NCBI GenBank assembly: GCA_002393555.1
Contig: DGSP01000029.1
Location: 1 to 61,557 of the forward strand
Direction of reading: 5' to 3'
DNA length: 61,557 nt
DNA from: Prevotellaceae bacterium UBA4359
GTDB lineage: Bacteria > Bacteroidota > Bacteroidia > Bacteroidales > Bacteroidaceae
Both the position numbers and the translations under genes were made by a program. The notes under the pieces were generated by a model. It saw nothing but the letters and a program-made list of their open reading frames with translations. It was not told the DNA's origin and ran no database searches. Positions 17,991 to 25,329 of the stretch are shown in pieces (the stretch's first letter is position 1; each line of letters opens with the position of its first letter).

Positions 17991-20390
17991 ATGAAAAGAA
18001 TCTATTGGCTTTGTTTCTGTTTCTGGTTGGGATGCGAGGTGCATCTGCAAGCCCAAACGACCTACAAGATGGCTGGCCCCTACGAAGTGGTGGCTCGCGA
18101 CGGCCAGTTCCGCCATTCGAAGGGTGGCAGCGAACGCGACATGAGGGCGGCTCTCGACTTGGCCCAACGGGGTGAGACCGCCGAGGCCGTGGCCATCATC
18201 AATGCCTATGCCAACACCCTCCAGCGCTTCGATGGCCATGATGCTCCTCTCTGCACCATTCAAGCCTTCGACCTGTTGCGGGCCATGACACTGATGAAAG
18301 CACAGCAGACTCCAGAGTGGTCTGCCATGATTCGCCGTGCCATCCTGCCCACTCTCGACCAGTTTGAGGCCGACAGCCCATACGCCAACGGCAACTGGGG
18401 GGCCATCGTCAACCGATGCCGCATGGCCTGCGCCGTCTTCCTCAACGACTCGCTGCTCTACCGTGCCTCCATCGACTACTTTCTCCATGCCAACGACAAC
18501 GGCTCCCTGCCCATGTATGTCGGCGAGACAGGCCAGTGTCAGGAAACAGGACGTGACCAGGGTCATGTGCAACTCGGTCTGGAAGCCTTGGCTCAGACCT
18601 GCGAGATGGCATGGGAGCAGGGCGACGACCTGTGGGGAGCCTTGGACAACCGTCTCCTGAAGGGCTTTGAATATACCGCCCGCTACAATCTTGGCCACGA
18701 TGTACCCTTCCAGACATGGACGGACTGCACAGGGCTTTACAACGACTGGACAGAACCCGGACAGATGGGCCGTGGCAAATTGTGGGACATCTACCAACTG
18801 CCCTACAACCACTACGTGAAGCGCAAGGGACTCTCCATGCCCTATACGGAGAAGGTGCTGGCTCTGCAAGCCAAGGCCGAAGCACGGGGCGAAAGCCGCG
18901 AAGTGCGTGTACCTGGTGTGAAGGAAGGGCAAAAACTGCACCAAGTCTTCACCTATGCAGCCCCCCAAGGTACCCCCCTCAAGCACGACTACGATGTCCT
19001 CATCCAGCCCCGTGGCAGCAAGGAGTGGACTCGCATCGACACCTACATGGCCAAGGTCAATGCTCCGACGGGGAACTCGCTCCCCACCTCGCCACAGGGC
19101 AGCGGGACGGGACACCGCGTCTCCGAAATCTCCTATGCCTTCTTCGATTTCACGGGCGATGTGTTCGTGAGGGTGGTGTGCAAAAATAAGAAATATAAGA
19201 ATGTACGGGTGCGTCCCGACTACAAAGGCGTGATTGCCAACGTGCAGAACGACTCCATCGTGCAGTTTCTCCTCTTCCAGCCCGAAAACGTGAGCGTGGA
19301 GTTTGATGGCGACATCACCTCCAACCTTCTCCTCTTCACCTCCAAGCCCGCCGTCACCCCCGACGAGGCCAAGCGGCAGGCTAAAAGAGACAAGCGCAAC
19401 TTCATCTACTATGCCCCAGGACTTTACAGCCAAGACTCCATCCCTGTGCCGTCCAACACCACCGTCTATTTGGCCGGAGGCTCCTACTTCACAGGCACCT
19501 TTGCCATCGAGGATGCCGAAAACGTGTCCATCCTCGGTCGTGGGGTGGCACGTCCACCTCGTGGCTACGAGGGCTGCCACGTGCATCGCTCCAGAAACGT
19601 ACTCATCGACGGACTCATCCTCAACACCTGTCCCGTGGGCGGTTCCGACGGTGTGACGCTCCACGACGTGTGCAGCATCTCCCATCCCGGGTGGGGCGAC
19701 GGACTCAATGTCTTCGCCTCCAGCAATGTGCTCTACGACCGCGTCTTCTGCCGCAACTCCGACGACTGCACCACCGCATACGCCACTCGCAAAGGCTTTG
19801 AGGGTTCAACCCGCAACATCCGCATGCGCAACTCCACTCTTTGGGCCGACGTGGCACATCCCATCTTCATCGGTCTGCACGGAGCGGCTGCAGGCCCCCA
19901 CCCCGAACGGCGCGACACGGTGGAAAACCTTGTCTATGAGAACATCGACATCCTCTGCCAGAGCGAGCCGCAAGTGGATTATCAGGGTTGCCTCGCCATC
20001 AATTGCGGCGACAACAACCTGGTGCGCAACGTCCTCTTCGACAACATCCGCATCGAACTCCCCTCTTTGGGAGGGGGTGGGGAGGGTCCCCAGGGGAGTC
20101 TGCTGCACGTGAAGGTGAGTTGGAACGACAAATACTGTGCCGCACCAGGCATGGGTGTGGAGGGCGTTACCTTCCGCAACATCCGCTACAAAGGCGACAC
20201 ACCCTACCTCTCCATCATCAACGGCTACAGCGAAGAACACAAGGTGAAGAACATCACGTTTGAAGGGCTGAAAATCAACGGACGCACCATCTACGACGAC
20301 ATGCCTGGCAAGCCTCGTTGGTACAAAACCGCCGACTACGTGCCCATCTTTGTGGGCAACCATGTGGAGGGAGTGGAGTTCAAGAAATAA
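17991..20390 (+). CDS. Fusion of alginate-lyase-fold domain and GH28-like beta-helix
   Basis: 799 residues with a signal peptide (WLCFCFWLGCEVHLQA). Residues about 25-290 match the alginate-lyase alpha/alpha toroid (QCQETGRDQGHVQLGLEAL, EQGDDLWGALDNRLLKGFEY). After a linker domain, residues about 460-799 form a right-handed parallel beta-helix like GH28/pectinase or dextranase folds (SIPVPSNTTVYLAGGSYFTG, NVLIDGLILNTC, WGDGLNVFASSNV, RNSDDCTTAY with the paired Asp). A lyase and a hydrolase on one chain suggest sequential attack on one branched acidic glycan. It is the last gene of the operon. Residues near the join are proline- and serine-rich. The family number of either half cannot be fixed by eye. 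Confidence 0.85.
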   Translation: MKRIYWLCFCFWLGCEVHLQAQTTYKMAGPYEVVARDGQFRHSKGGSERDMRAALDLAQRGETAEAVAIINAYANTLQRFDGHDAPLCTIQAFDLLRAMTLMKAQQTPEWSAMIRRAILPTLDQFEADSPYANGNWGAIVNRCRMACAVFLNDSLLYRASIDYFLHANDNGSLPMYVGETGQCQETGRDQGHVQLGLEALAQTCEMAWEQGDDLWGALDNRLLKGFEYTARYNLGHDVPFQTWTDCTGLYNDWTEPGQMGRGKLWDIYQLPYNHYVKRKGLSMPYTEKVLALQAKAEARGESREVRVPGVKEGQKLHQVFTYAAPQGTPLKHDYDVLIQPRGSKEWTRIDTYMAKVNAPTGNSLPTSPQGSGTGHRVSEISYAFFDFTGDVFVRVVCKNKKYKNVRVRPDYKGVIANVQNDSIVQFLLFQPENVSVEFDGDITSNLLLFTSKPAVTPDEAKRQAKRDKRNFIYYAPGLYSQDSIPVPSNTTVYLAGGSYFTGTFAIEDAENVSILGRGVARPPRGYEGCHVHRSRNVLIDGLILNTCPVGGSDGVTLHDVCSISHPGWGDGLNVFASSNVLYDRVFCRNSDDCTTAYATRKGFEGSTRNIRMRNSTLWADVAHPIFIGLHGAAAGPHPERRDTVENLVYENIDILCQSEPQVDYQGCLAINCGDNNLVRNVLFDNIRIELPSLGGGGEGPQGSLLHVKVSWNDKYCAAPGMGVEGVTFRNIRYKGDTPYLSIINGYSEEHKVKNITFEGLKINGRTIYDDMPGKPRWYKTADYVPIFVGNHVEGVEFKK

Positions 20391-20492
20391 TCTTGCTCCC
20401 TCCCACATTCACCACGAACATGTACCCGTGTCCATCGCCAACGTCCACCCGCATCCACCGAGTTCCCCCCACTCGTCATCTTCCCCATCTCA

Positions 20493-20591
20493 CACCCGTA
20501 TCCACCTCTCCCTGTCACCTGTATCCACCTCAGCCTGTCACCCGTATCCACCTCAGCCTGTCACTCGTATCAACCTCAGCCTGTCACCCGT
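20493..20591. repeat. 23-bp tandem repeat, four copies
   Basis: Units start at 20493, 20516, 20539 and 20562 (consensus CACCCGTATCCACCTCAGCC plus TGT), with a partial fifth copy. Unit one differs at three positions. Intergenic, just after the lyase operon; function unknown. Confidence 0.9.
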
Positions 20592-20597
20592 CATCTT

Positions 20598-20666
20598 CCT
20601 TGAAGTGACGACTGCCAGAACCTTGAAGTGACGACTGCCAGAACCTTGAAGTGACGACTGCCAGAA
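20598..20666. repeat. Second 23-bp tandem repeat, three identical copies
   Basis: Exact copies begin at 20598, 20621 and 20644. The core GACGACTGC is shared with the 23-bp repeat at 37878-37946. Identical copies imply recent expansion. Confidence 0.92.
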
Positions 20667-20755
20667 CCTTGTAATGGTGCCTGTGCAATGGCGGTAAATA
20701 CAGGTGGACGATTCCCCTCTTTTTACCCACTCGTCTTCAAAAAGTTTCGCAAAAG

Positions 20756-20868
20756 TTTGGCGATTTCATAGATATTCATTTACTTTGCCACCGAATGGCG
20801 GTCTGCCGTCCCTTCACTGCGGTGCCTCGGTGCCGTGGCTTATTGGTAAAATAGGAAGCGTTATGCTC
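20756..20868 (+). repeat. Promoter-leader element, copy 1
   Basis: About 113 bp with TTTG (20756), 20 bases, TTACTTTG (20780-20787) and then a highly conserved leader (CCGAATGGCGG ... CACTGCGGTGCCTCGGTGCC ... GGCTTATTGGTAAAAT). It is nearly identical to copy 2 at 21835-21946. Here it lies directly upstream of the toxin-antitoxin genes and probably drives them. The leader contains GC-rich complementary segments (GCCAC with GTGGC) and could fold. Confidence 0.85.
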
Positions 20869-20913
20869 TTTATTTTGTATAAAAACACAACAATTTGATA
20901 GAACTGGTTATTT

Positions 20914-21162
20914 ATGAATACGATGGCACTACAAGACGTATGGCAAACGATTCTTGGCTATAAATTAACTGCTGCAAACAAGCGGTGGATAGCAGATCAT
21001 TTGTATGAGCAGGCAGAAAAGGAAGAAGGACTTCCCCTTTACACAATGGAAGAGTTGGATGCTCGAATTGAAGAAGCCGAACGTCAAGTTGCTGCAGGAG
21101 AATTAATTGATGGGGCTGTTATTACCCAAGAATTACGTAAGAAAGCGGCCATGCGTTGGTAG
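20914..21162 (+). CDS. Antitoxin-like small protein of a ParE/RelE-type module
   Basis: 82 residues, acidic and helical (MEELDARIEEAERQVAAGE), with the look of a dimeric antitoxin: N-terminal helices, then a partner-binding C-terminal segment ending KKAAMRW. It precedes the toxin gene by 15 bp. No DNA-binding motif can be named with certainty, so the assignment rests mainly on position. The start may be the second Met (MALQDVW) three codons later. Duplicated promoter-leader copy 1 lies immediately upstream. Confidence 0.72.
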   Translation: MNTMALQDVWQTILGYKLTAANKRWIADHLYEQAEKEEGLPLYTMEELDARIEEAERQVAAGELIDGAVITQELRKKAAMRW

Positions 21163-21177
21163 GACACAACGAATATC

Positions 21178-21489
21178 ATGAGAATCAAGTGGACACCTCT
21201 TGCTCGTCGGCATCTGCAAAAGACTTCAAACTACATATTGATGTCAGAAGGTACGCTGTCTTATGAGAAGTTTGCAAACAAAGTCATTGAATTGCAGCAG
21301 ACTTTGAGTCAAATGCCCCATATCGGTGCTTTAGAGCCGTTGTTGACCCATCGTTCGATTCCCTATAGAGGCATCCTTGTCAACAAGAAAAACAAACTAA
21401 TCTATCATTTGGCAGAAGACACTCTTATTATTGATGATTTGTGGGACACGCGACGTGAACCGACAGTGCAAGCATTGAATATGAAATAA
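21178..21489 (+). CDS. ParE/RelE-superfamily toxin
   Basis: 103 residues. The N-terminal pattern (IKWTPLARRHLQKTSNYILM) and central RSIPYRGILVNKKNKLIYHL, then the strand TLIIDDLWDTRREP, fit the RelE/ParE fold, whose members cut mRNA on ribosomes or poison gyrase. It is preceded by the antitoxin gene and followed by a rho-independent terminator at 21533. The whole module is bracketed by the two copies of the 113-bp promoter-leader element, suggesting acquisition or rearrangement at this repeat. Confidence 0.85.
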   Translation: MRIKWTPLARRHLQKTSNYILMSEGTLSYEKFANKVIELQQTLSQMPHIGALEPLLTHRSIPYRGILVNKKNKLIYHLAEDTLIIDDLWDTRREPTVQALNMK

Positions 21490-21532
21490 CCAGATTCTGT
21501 TCTCTTTTCATTTATTTTTATTCTGTTCTATA

Positions 21533-21565
21533 GGCACAAAACCACTCACGGCTTTGTGCCTTTTT
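21533..21565 (+). terminator. Rho-independent terminator of the toxin-antitoxin operon
   Basis: GGCACAAA (21533-21540) pairs with TTTGTGCC (21553-21560) and is followed by TTTTTG. Confidence 0.88.
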
Positions 21566-21614
21566 GTTGCCTTTTTCTTGATGACACCAACTTCTTCCGT
21601 ACATTCATCAGGCG

Positions 21615-21730
21615 CTATGGAAAATGAAAAGAGCCACTAATTAGCGGCTCTTTAAGAAATGGAGTAGTGTCGATAAAGTCTTGCTCCCTCGCGGAAACTT
21701 ACCGGATAGTCAAAACTTTTTGTCTTGACA
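21615..21730 (-). ncRNA. Candidate small RNA of about 110 nt
   Basis: A complete minus-strand transcription unit without a real gene. The -7 box TATCTTTG is at 21734-21741; a 5' hairpin follows at once (GTCAAGAC and GTTTTGAC around a five-A loop). A central segment CCGGTAAGTTTCCGCGAGGG comes next, then a terminator hairpin at 21628-21653 (AAAGAGCC with GGCTCTTT) followed by TTTTCATTTT. A ten-codon frame begins at 21731 but its ATG would precede the likely transcription start. Divergent from promoter-leader copy 2. No known RNA family was recognised. Confidence 0.6.
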
Positions 21731-21733
21731 TTG

Positions 21734-21741
21734 CAAAGATA
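21734..21741 (-). promoter_or_regulatory. -7 box of the candidate small RNA
   Basis: TATCTTTG on the minus strand. There is no protein gene downstream before the terminator hairpin at 21628-21653. Confidence 0.65.
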
Positions 21742-21834
21742 GCGTGTTTTTCTGTTACAAGCAAATCTTTTTGTGTTTTTTTTGCTTTTCCTCGCTAAAA
21801 AAATCTCTTCTTCAGATTTTTTTCCGTCTAAAAG

Positions 21835-21946
21835 TTTGTGAGTTTCATTCTTTTTCCGTTACTTTGCCACCGAATGGCGGCATGACCTCCGTTCACTGCG
21901 GTGCCTCGGTGCCGTGGCTTATTGGTAAAATAGAAGCGTTATGCTC
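21835..21946 (+). repeat. Promoter-leader element, copy 2
   Basis: TTTG (21835), 20 bases, TTACTTTG (21859-21866), then the same leader as copy 1, except for a run of changes right after the CCGAATGGCGG motif and one lost G near the end. Here it feeds into the folded leader at 21964-22103 and the cohesin/dockerin gene. Confidence 0.85.
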
Positions 21947-21963
21947 GTCTAATAAGTAGAAAA

Positions 21964-22103
21964 CGACCAAATTTCAACAACGATAAGACGAAGGATATGC
22001 ATAGTGTTTCACGCCTGTAAGGGCGTGGAATGGATATTCCATAGTTTGTCTTATCGGGTTCTTGGTCGGACCTCTACTTGAAACGTGGTATAGCAGTTCC
22101 ACG
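21964..22103 (+). ncRNA. Structured 5' leader of the cohesin-dockerin gene
   Basis: Nested complementary segments: CGACCAA (21964-21970) with TTGGTCG (22062-22068); CGATAAGAC (21981-21989) with GTCTTATCG (22048-22056); an inner CACGCC (22010-22015) with GGCGTG (22022-22027); a separate hairpin CGTGG (22084-22088) with CCACG (22099-22103). The nesting suggests a stable multi-stem RNA, possibly a riboswitch-like or protein-binding leader. Not assigned to a known class. Confidence 0.6.
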
Positions 22104-22165
22104 CTTCTTCTTTTTTATAATAATGTCTTTCATGGGACTGGGGAGGACACAAAAAAAGAAAGAAA

Positions 22166-23403
22166 ATGAAAAAGGCTTTATTACTTTTATCGATTCTCCT
22201 ATTAGCCTATTCAGCGAAAGCGGCTAACTTAGGGCGTGACATCACTATCACAAGAGGGCAAACTATAACACTTGATCTGGCCAGTGATTTGGGAATTACC
22301 ATAAACTATGACAGTAGATATATATATATGGTCAAGAATATACACTGTCTGATGCCACGGCCTTATCTCTCGTAGTACAAGAATATCAATATCCAGGAAC
22401 ATATTCACCAAAATATTTAACATTTCAAATTACTCCTCAAAAGGTTGGTGTTTATACAATTGTGGAAACCTACACCCTTTGTACAAGAGAAGATTACACA
22501 ATTCGCACCTCATCTAACACTTTTACATACAACATCACCGTTGTTGATATAAATAGTATCAACATACCTAACGAACAAACCCTGACTGTAGGTGACACCT
22601 ACACCTTTTCCCCTGTCATCATACCGACAACAGCCACACCTACACTTTCTTGGACGAGCACAAATCCTTCTGTCGCCTCCATCGATAATAACGGTAAGGT
22701 GGAAGCACTCTCCGAAGGCACCACCACCATCACCTGCATGGCTAACAACGGTGTTTCGGCCTCATGTGTGGTGACGGTGAAGCCACAGATGAACTACCTC
22801 TACAGTGCCGACTTTTCGGGTGGTGCTGGAGGCCATGTGACGGTGCCCATCCTGATGAAGAACGACATCAACGTGGCGGGCTTTCAGTTCGACCTCACCA
22901 TGCCTGAGGGTGTGACACTGACCATGAAGGGGGATGGCACGGCCGATGCCACTGTGACAGAACGCACTTCCACCCACACGCTCTCTGGCACTACAACCGC
23001 TTCGGGTGCCGTGCGCTTCACGGCCTTCTCCACCAAGAACGCACTGGTGACAGGCACAGAAGGTGCCGTGATGAATATCCGTTTCGACGTGGACAAGAAT
23101 ATGGCACACGGTGACTACGACGTGAAGTTCACCAACGTGCAACTGACCCAGAAGAATGGTTCCGACCTCACAACGGTCTATGCACCCGACTTCACGCTGA
23201 AGATGTCGGTGGGTGCCATCGCTTTGGGCGATGTGAACGCCGACGGTGTGGTGAATGTGACCGATGCCATCAGCATCATTGGCTACATCGTGGAGGAGCG
23301 ACCCACGTGGTTCACCGAGTCGGTGGCCGATGTGAACGGCGACGGATTTATCGACGTGGCAGATGTGGTGAGCGTGATAGACATTGTCTTGTCGCAAGAA
23401 TAA
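22166..23403 (+). pseudogene. Secreted Big2-cohesin-dockerin protein, split by a frameshift in an (AT)6 tract
   Basis: Codons 1-69 from ATG 22166 begin with a signal peptide (MKKALLLLSILLLAYSAKA). The frame is lost in the AT tract at 22318-22329 and stops at 22375. The other frame is open from there to 23403 and continues the protein (GQEYTLSDATALSLVVQEYQ). Deleting one AT unit joins the two exactly. The domains then are an N-terminal region, a Big2 Ig-like domain (TVGDTYTFSPVI...VASIDNNGKV), a cohesin-like sandwich (GHVTVPILMKNDINVAGFQF) and a dockerin with two repeats (GDVNADGVVNVTDAI, ADVNGDGFIDVADVV). It is either phase-variable and now off, or decayed. The next gene carries another cohesin-like domain. 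Confidence 0.85.
22318..22329 (+). repeat. (AT)6 dinucleotide microsatellite at the frame break
   Basis: Twelve alternating A/T bases inside the 5' part of the coding region. Loss of one repeat unit (to five) restores the frame across the cohesin-dockerin gene. Confidence 0.92.
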
Positions 23404-23452
23404 GGAGAAAGAGAAGTTATTGAACCCAAACAATAAAAACAACAGAACAGAC

Positions 23453-24664
23453 ATGAAACGCATTTTGATGATGACATTGGCTTTGCTCGCCATGATGAGC
23501 AAGGTCTCGGCAGATGAGGTGACGGTGGCTGACGTGGCAGTGCCTCAAGGCGGACAGGCCACGCTCGACATCGGCTTCCTCTTCGACTCGGACAACACCT
23601 ACACGGCTTGCCAGTTTGACCTCTTGCTGCCCGACGGCGTGACCACGCTGAAGGACGATGCTGGTTCGCCTACCGTGGTCATGGGCGATGCTCTGGCCGA
23701 CCATGACATCACGCCCAAAGCACTGGCTTCGGGCGATGACCGCTTTGTGGTGGCCTCATTTTCCAAAACTCCATTCGCTGCCAGCGGCGGCACCATGCTT
23801 TCTGTGACACTTTGTGCAGACAGGAGCCTGAATGTGGGCGACTGCTTCACGGCAACCGTCAAAGACATCACCTTTAGCACCACCGACAAGGTGAGGGTGA
23901 CTTTCCCCGATGTGACCTTCACTGTCACAATCACGGAATCGAGAACCATCCTTGATGAACTCTCCACCAGCATGCCTGCGGCAGAGGAAAATGCCAATGT
24001 GCGTGTGAAGCGCACCATCAAGGCAAACGAGTGGAGCACACTGTGCCTGCCGTTTGCGATGAGCGAAGCGCAGGTGAAGGAGGCGTTTGGCGAGGATGTG
24101 CAGTTGGCAGACTTCACGGGTTATGGGGTGACAGAAGATGAGGACGAGAACGTGGTGGGCATCACGGTGAACTTCGGTTCTCTCACAAAGATAGAGGCGA
24201 ACCATCCCTGCCTCATCAGGGTGAGCAGTGCCATCAGCGAGTTCACGGTGGATGGCGTGGATATAGACCCCGAGGAGGAGCCAGTGGTGGCGGCGGTGAA
24301 GCGGACGCGAAAGGCGTGGAGCGAGTTGGTGGGCACGTATGTGGCCGGGACGGAGGTGCCGGAGAAGACGCTGTTCCTGAGCGGCAACGAGTTCTGGTAC
24401 TCGACGGGCGCGACGAAGATGAAGGGCTTCCGGGCTTACTTCGACTTCTACGATGTGCTGACGGAGGTGGATGAGAATTATGCCAACGTGCGGTTTGTGT
24501 TCAGCGAGGGAGAGACGACGGGCGTGAGGGGTGTCGGCGACGGAATTGCCGACCACACGGCACGGGACGGCGTATATACCTTGCAGGGCGTGAAGGTGGA
24601 AGGCGTGAAGACGTTGCCCAAGGGCGTGTATGTCGTGGACGGGAAGAAGGTGATGGTGAAGTGA
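23453..24664 (+). CDS. Secreted protein with cohesin-like domain and C-terminal sorting-like tail
   Basis: 403 residues from ATG 23453; an upstream frame extension overlaps the previous gene's stop region and lacks a signal peptide. The signal peptide is MKRILMMTLALLAMMSKVSA. Residues about 20-160 resemble a cohesin sandwich (QGGQATLDIGFLFDSDNTYT...CQFDLLLPDGV). A middle region (WSTLCLPFAMSEAQVKEAFG) is typical of Prevotella surface proteins of unknown role. The end, VYTLQGVKV...LPKGVYVVDGKKVMVK, is the short tail of secreted proteins in this group. The gap to the previous gene is 49 bp, so the two are likely co-transcribed and may interact. Confidence 0.82.
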   Translation: MKRILMMTLALLAMMSKVSADEVTVADVAVPQGGQATLDIGFLFDSDNTYTACQFDLLLPDGVTTLKDDAGSPTVVMGDALADHDITPKALASGDDRFVVASFSKTPFAASGGTMLSVTLCADRSLNVGDCFTATVKDITFSTTDKVRVTFPDVTFTVTITESRTILDELSTSMPAAEENANVRVKRTIKANEWSTLCLPFAMSEAQVKEAFGEDVQLADFTGYGVTEDEDENVVGITVNFGSLTKIEANHPCLIRVSSAISEFTVDGVDIDPEEEPVVAAVKRTRKAWSELVGTYVAGTEVPEKTLFLSGNEFWYSTGATKMKGFRAYFDFYDVLTEVDENYANVRFVFSEGETTGVRGVGDGIADHTARDGVYTLQGVKVEGVKTLPKGVYVVDGKKVMVK

Positions 24665-24720
24665 TGACGTAAAACATCAATTTTTTGTTTAAGTAGGTGA
24701 ACAAAAATAGTTTATATCAT

Positions 24721-24856
24721 GCGGCAAGCCGCATTGTTTTCTTGGACAATAATTTCCGATAATTCCCAATAATTGGTTCCGATAATAATTATCGGATAAA
24801 ATGAGCGTCAATTATTGGAAATTATCGTCCAAGAAAAAACAAGCCGCTTGCGGCGA
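24721..24856. mobile_element. 136-bp MITE-like element with about 37-bp terminal inverted repeats
   Basis: The left end 24721-24756 and right end 24818-24856 are near-complementary over about 37 bases (GCGGCAAGCCGC at the tip, CTTGGACAATAATTTCC at the inner side). An internal near-palindrome, CCGATAATAATTATCGG, lies between them. It has no coding capacity. It could be a non-autonomous transposon or a large terminator for the preceding gene. Confidence 0.65.
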
Positions 24857-24916
24857 AAAGAAGAGACATCATTGTATAAGATAATTTTGTGTAGTTACTA
24901 AAAAAACAGCAAGGCA

Positions 24917-25114
24917 ATGGAAAAGAAAAGATATTTGGCTCCTGTGATGGAGCGCTTTGAGATGGACAGTGTGCTGCCCGTGTGTGTCAGCCCCGGTGTG
25001 AGGGGTGAAGGCTTGGGCTATGGCGGTGTGGATGGTGAAGGGACGAAGGACCCGAGCGCGCAGCAGCGTGTGATTGAGGACTTGGAGGCCGGGGAGGCTG
25101 AGGCGTTATGGTGA
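24917..25114 (+). CDS. Small Bacteroidales peptide of unknown function
   Basis: 65 residues beginning MEKKRYLAPVMERFEMDSVL, then PVCVSPGV and a glycine-rich, acidic tail. The opening (K-x-Y-x-A-P-x-x-x-x-F/I-E-x-D) followed by a single cysteine segment and Gly-rich end is a recurring layout of small Prevotella/Bacteroides proteins of unknown role. No signal peptide or double-glycine leader is seen. The gene is followed by 215 bp without features up to the GH51 promoter. Confidence 0.65.
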   Translation: MEKKRYLAPVMERFEMDSVLPVCVSPGVRGEGLGYGGVDGEGTKDPSAQQRVIEDLEAGEAEALW

Positions 25115-25282
25115 GGAATTGGTCATTGATTCAAGTTTGATGTCGTCGCTCAAGTTTTGTCGGTGTGGTATCGGTGCCGCATGAACTTGGTTGCGGTAGG
25201 AAAGAAGCGGTTCATGGAGGCTGATGTTACGTTTGAATGAGTTTTTGCAACCATTTTGCAAGTTGGATTGGATTATTTTCCA

Positions 25283-25290
25283 TATCTTTG
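25283..25290 (+). promoter_or_regulatory. -7 box of the GH51 gene
   Basis: TATCTTTG, 39 bases before the ATG at 25330. Confidence 0.75.
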
Positions 25291-25329
25291 CAACTGGAAA
25301 GTTAAATACAAACTAAGATAAACGACAAC

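Noticed and set aside
17934..19685. 583-codon minus-strand frame across the GH43 and lyase genes
   Set aside because: Antisense shadow without domains; both sense genes are well supported.
20493..20666. Tandem repeats as a possible CRISPR array
   Set aside because: Units follow each other directly with no spacers and period 23, and no cas gene is near.
21699..21731. Ten-codon leaderless peptide in the small-RNA region
   Set aside because: Its ATG lies at or before the expected transcription start, so it is unlikely to be translated.
24917..25114. 65-residue peptide as a second RiPP precursor
   Set aside because: No double-glycine or other leader and no modification gene nearby; it matches a common small Bacteroidales layout.
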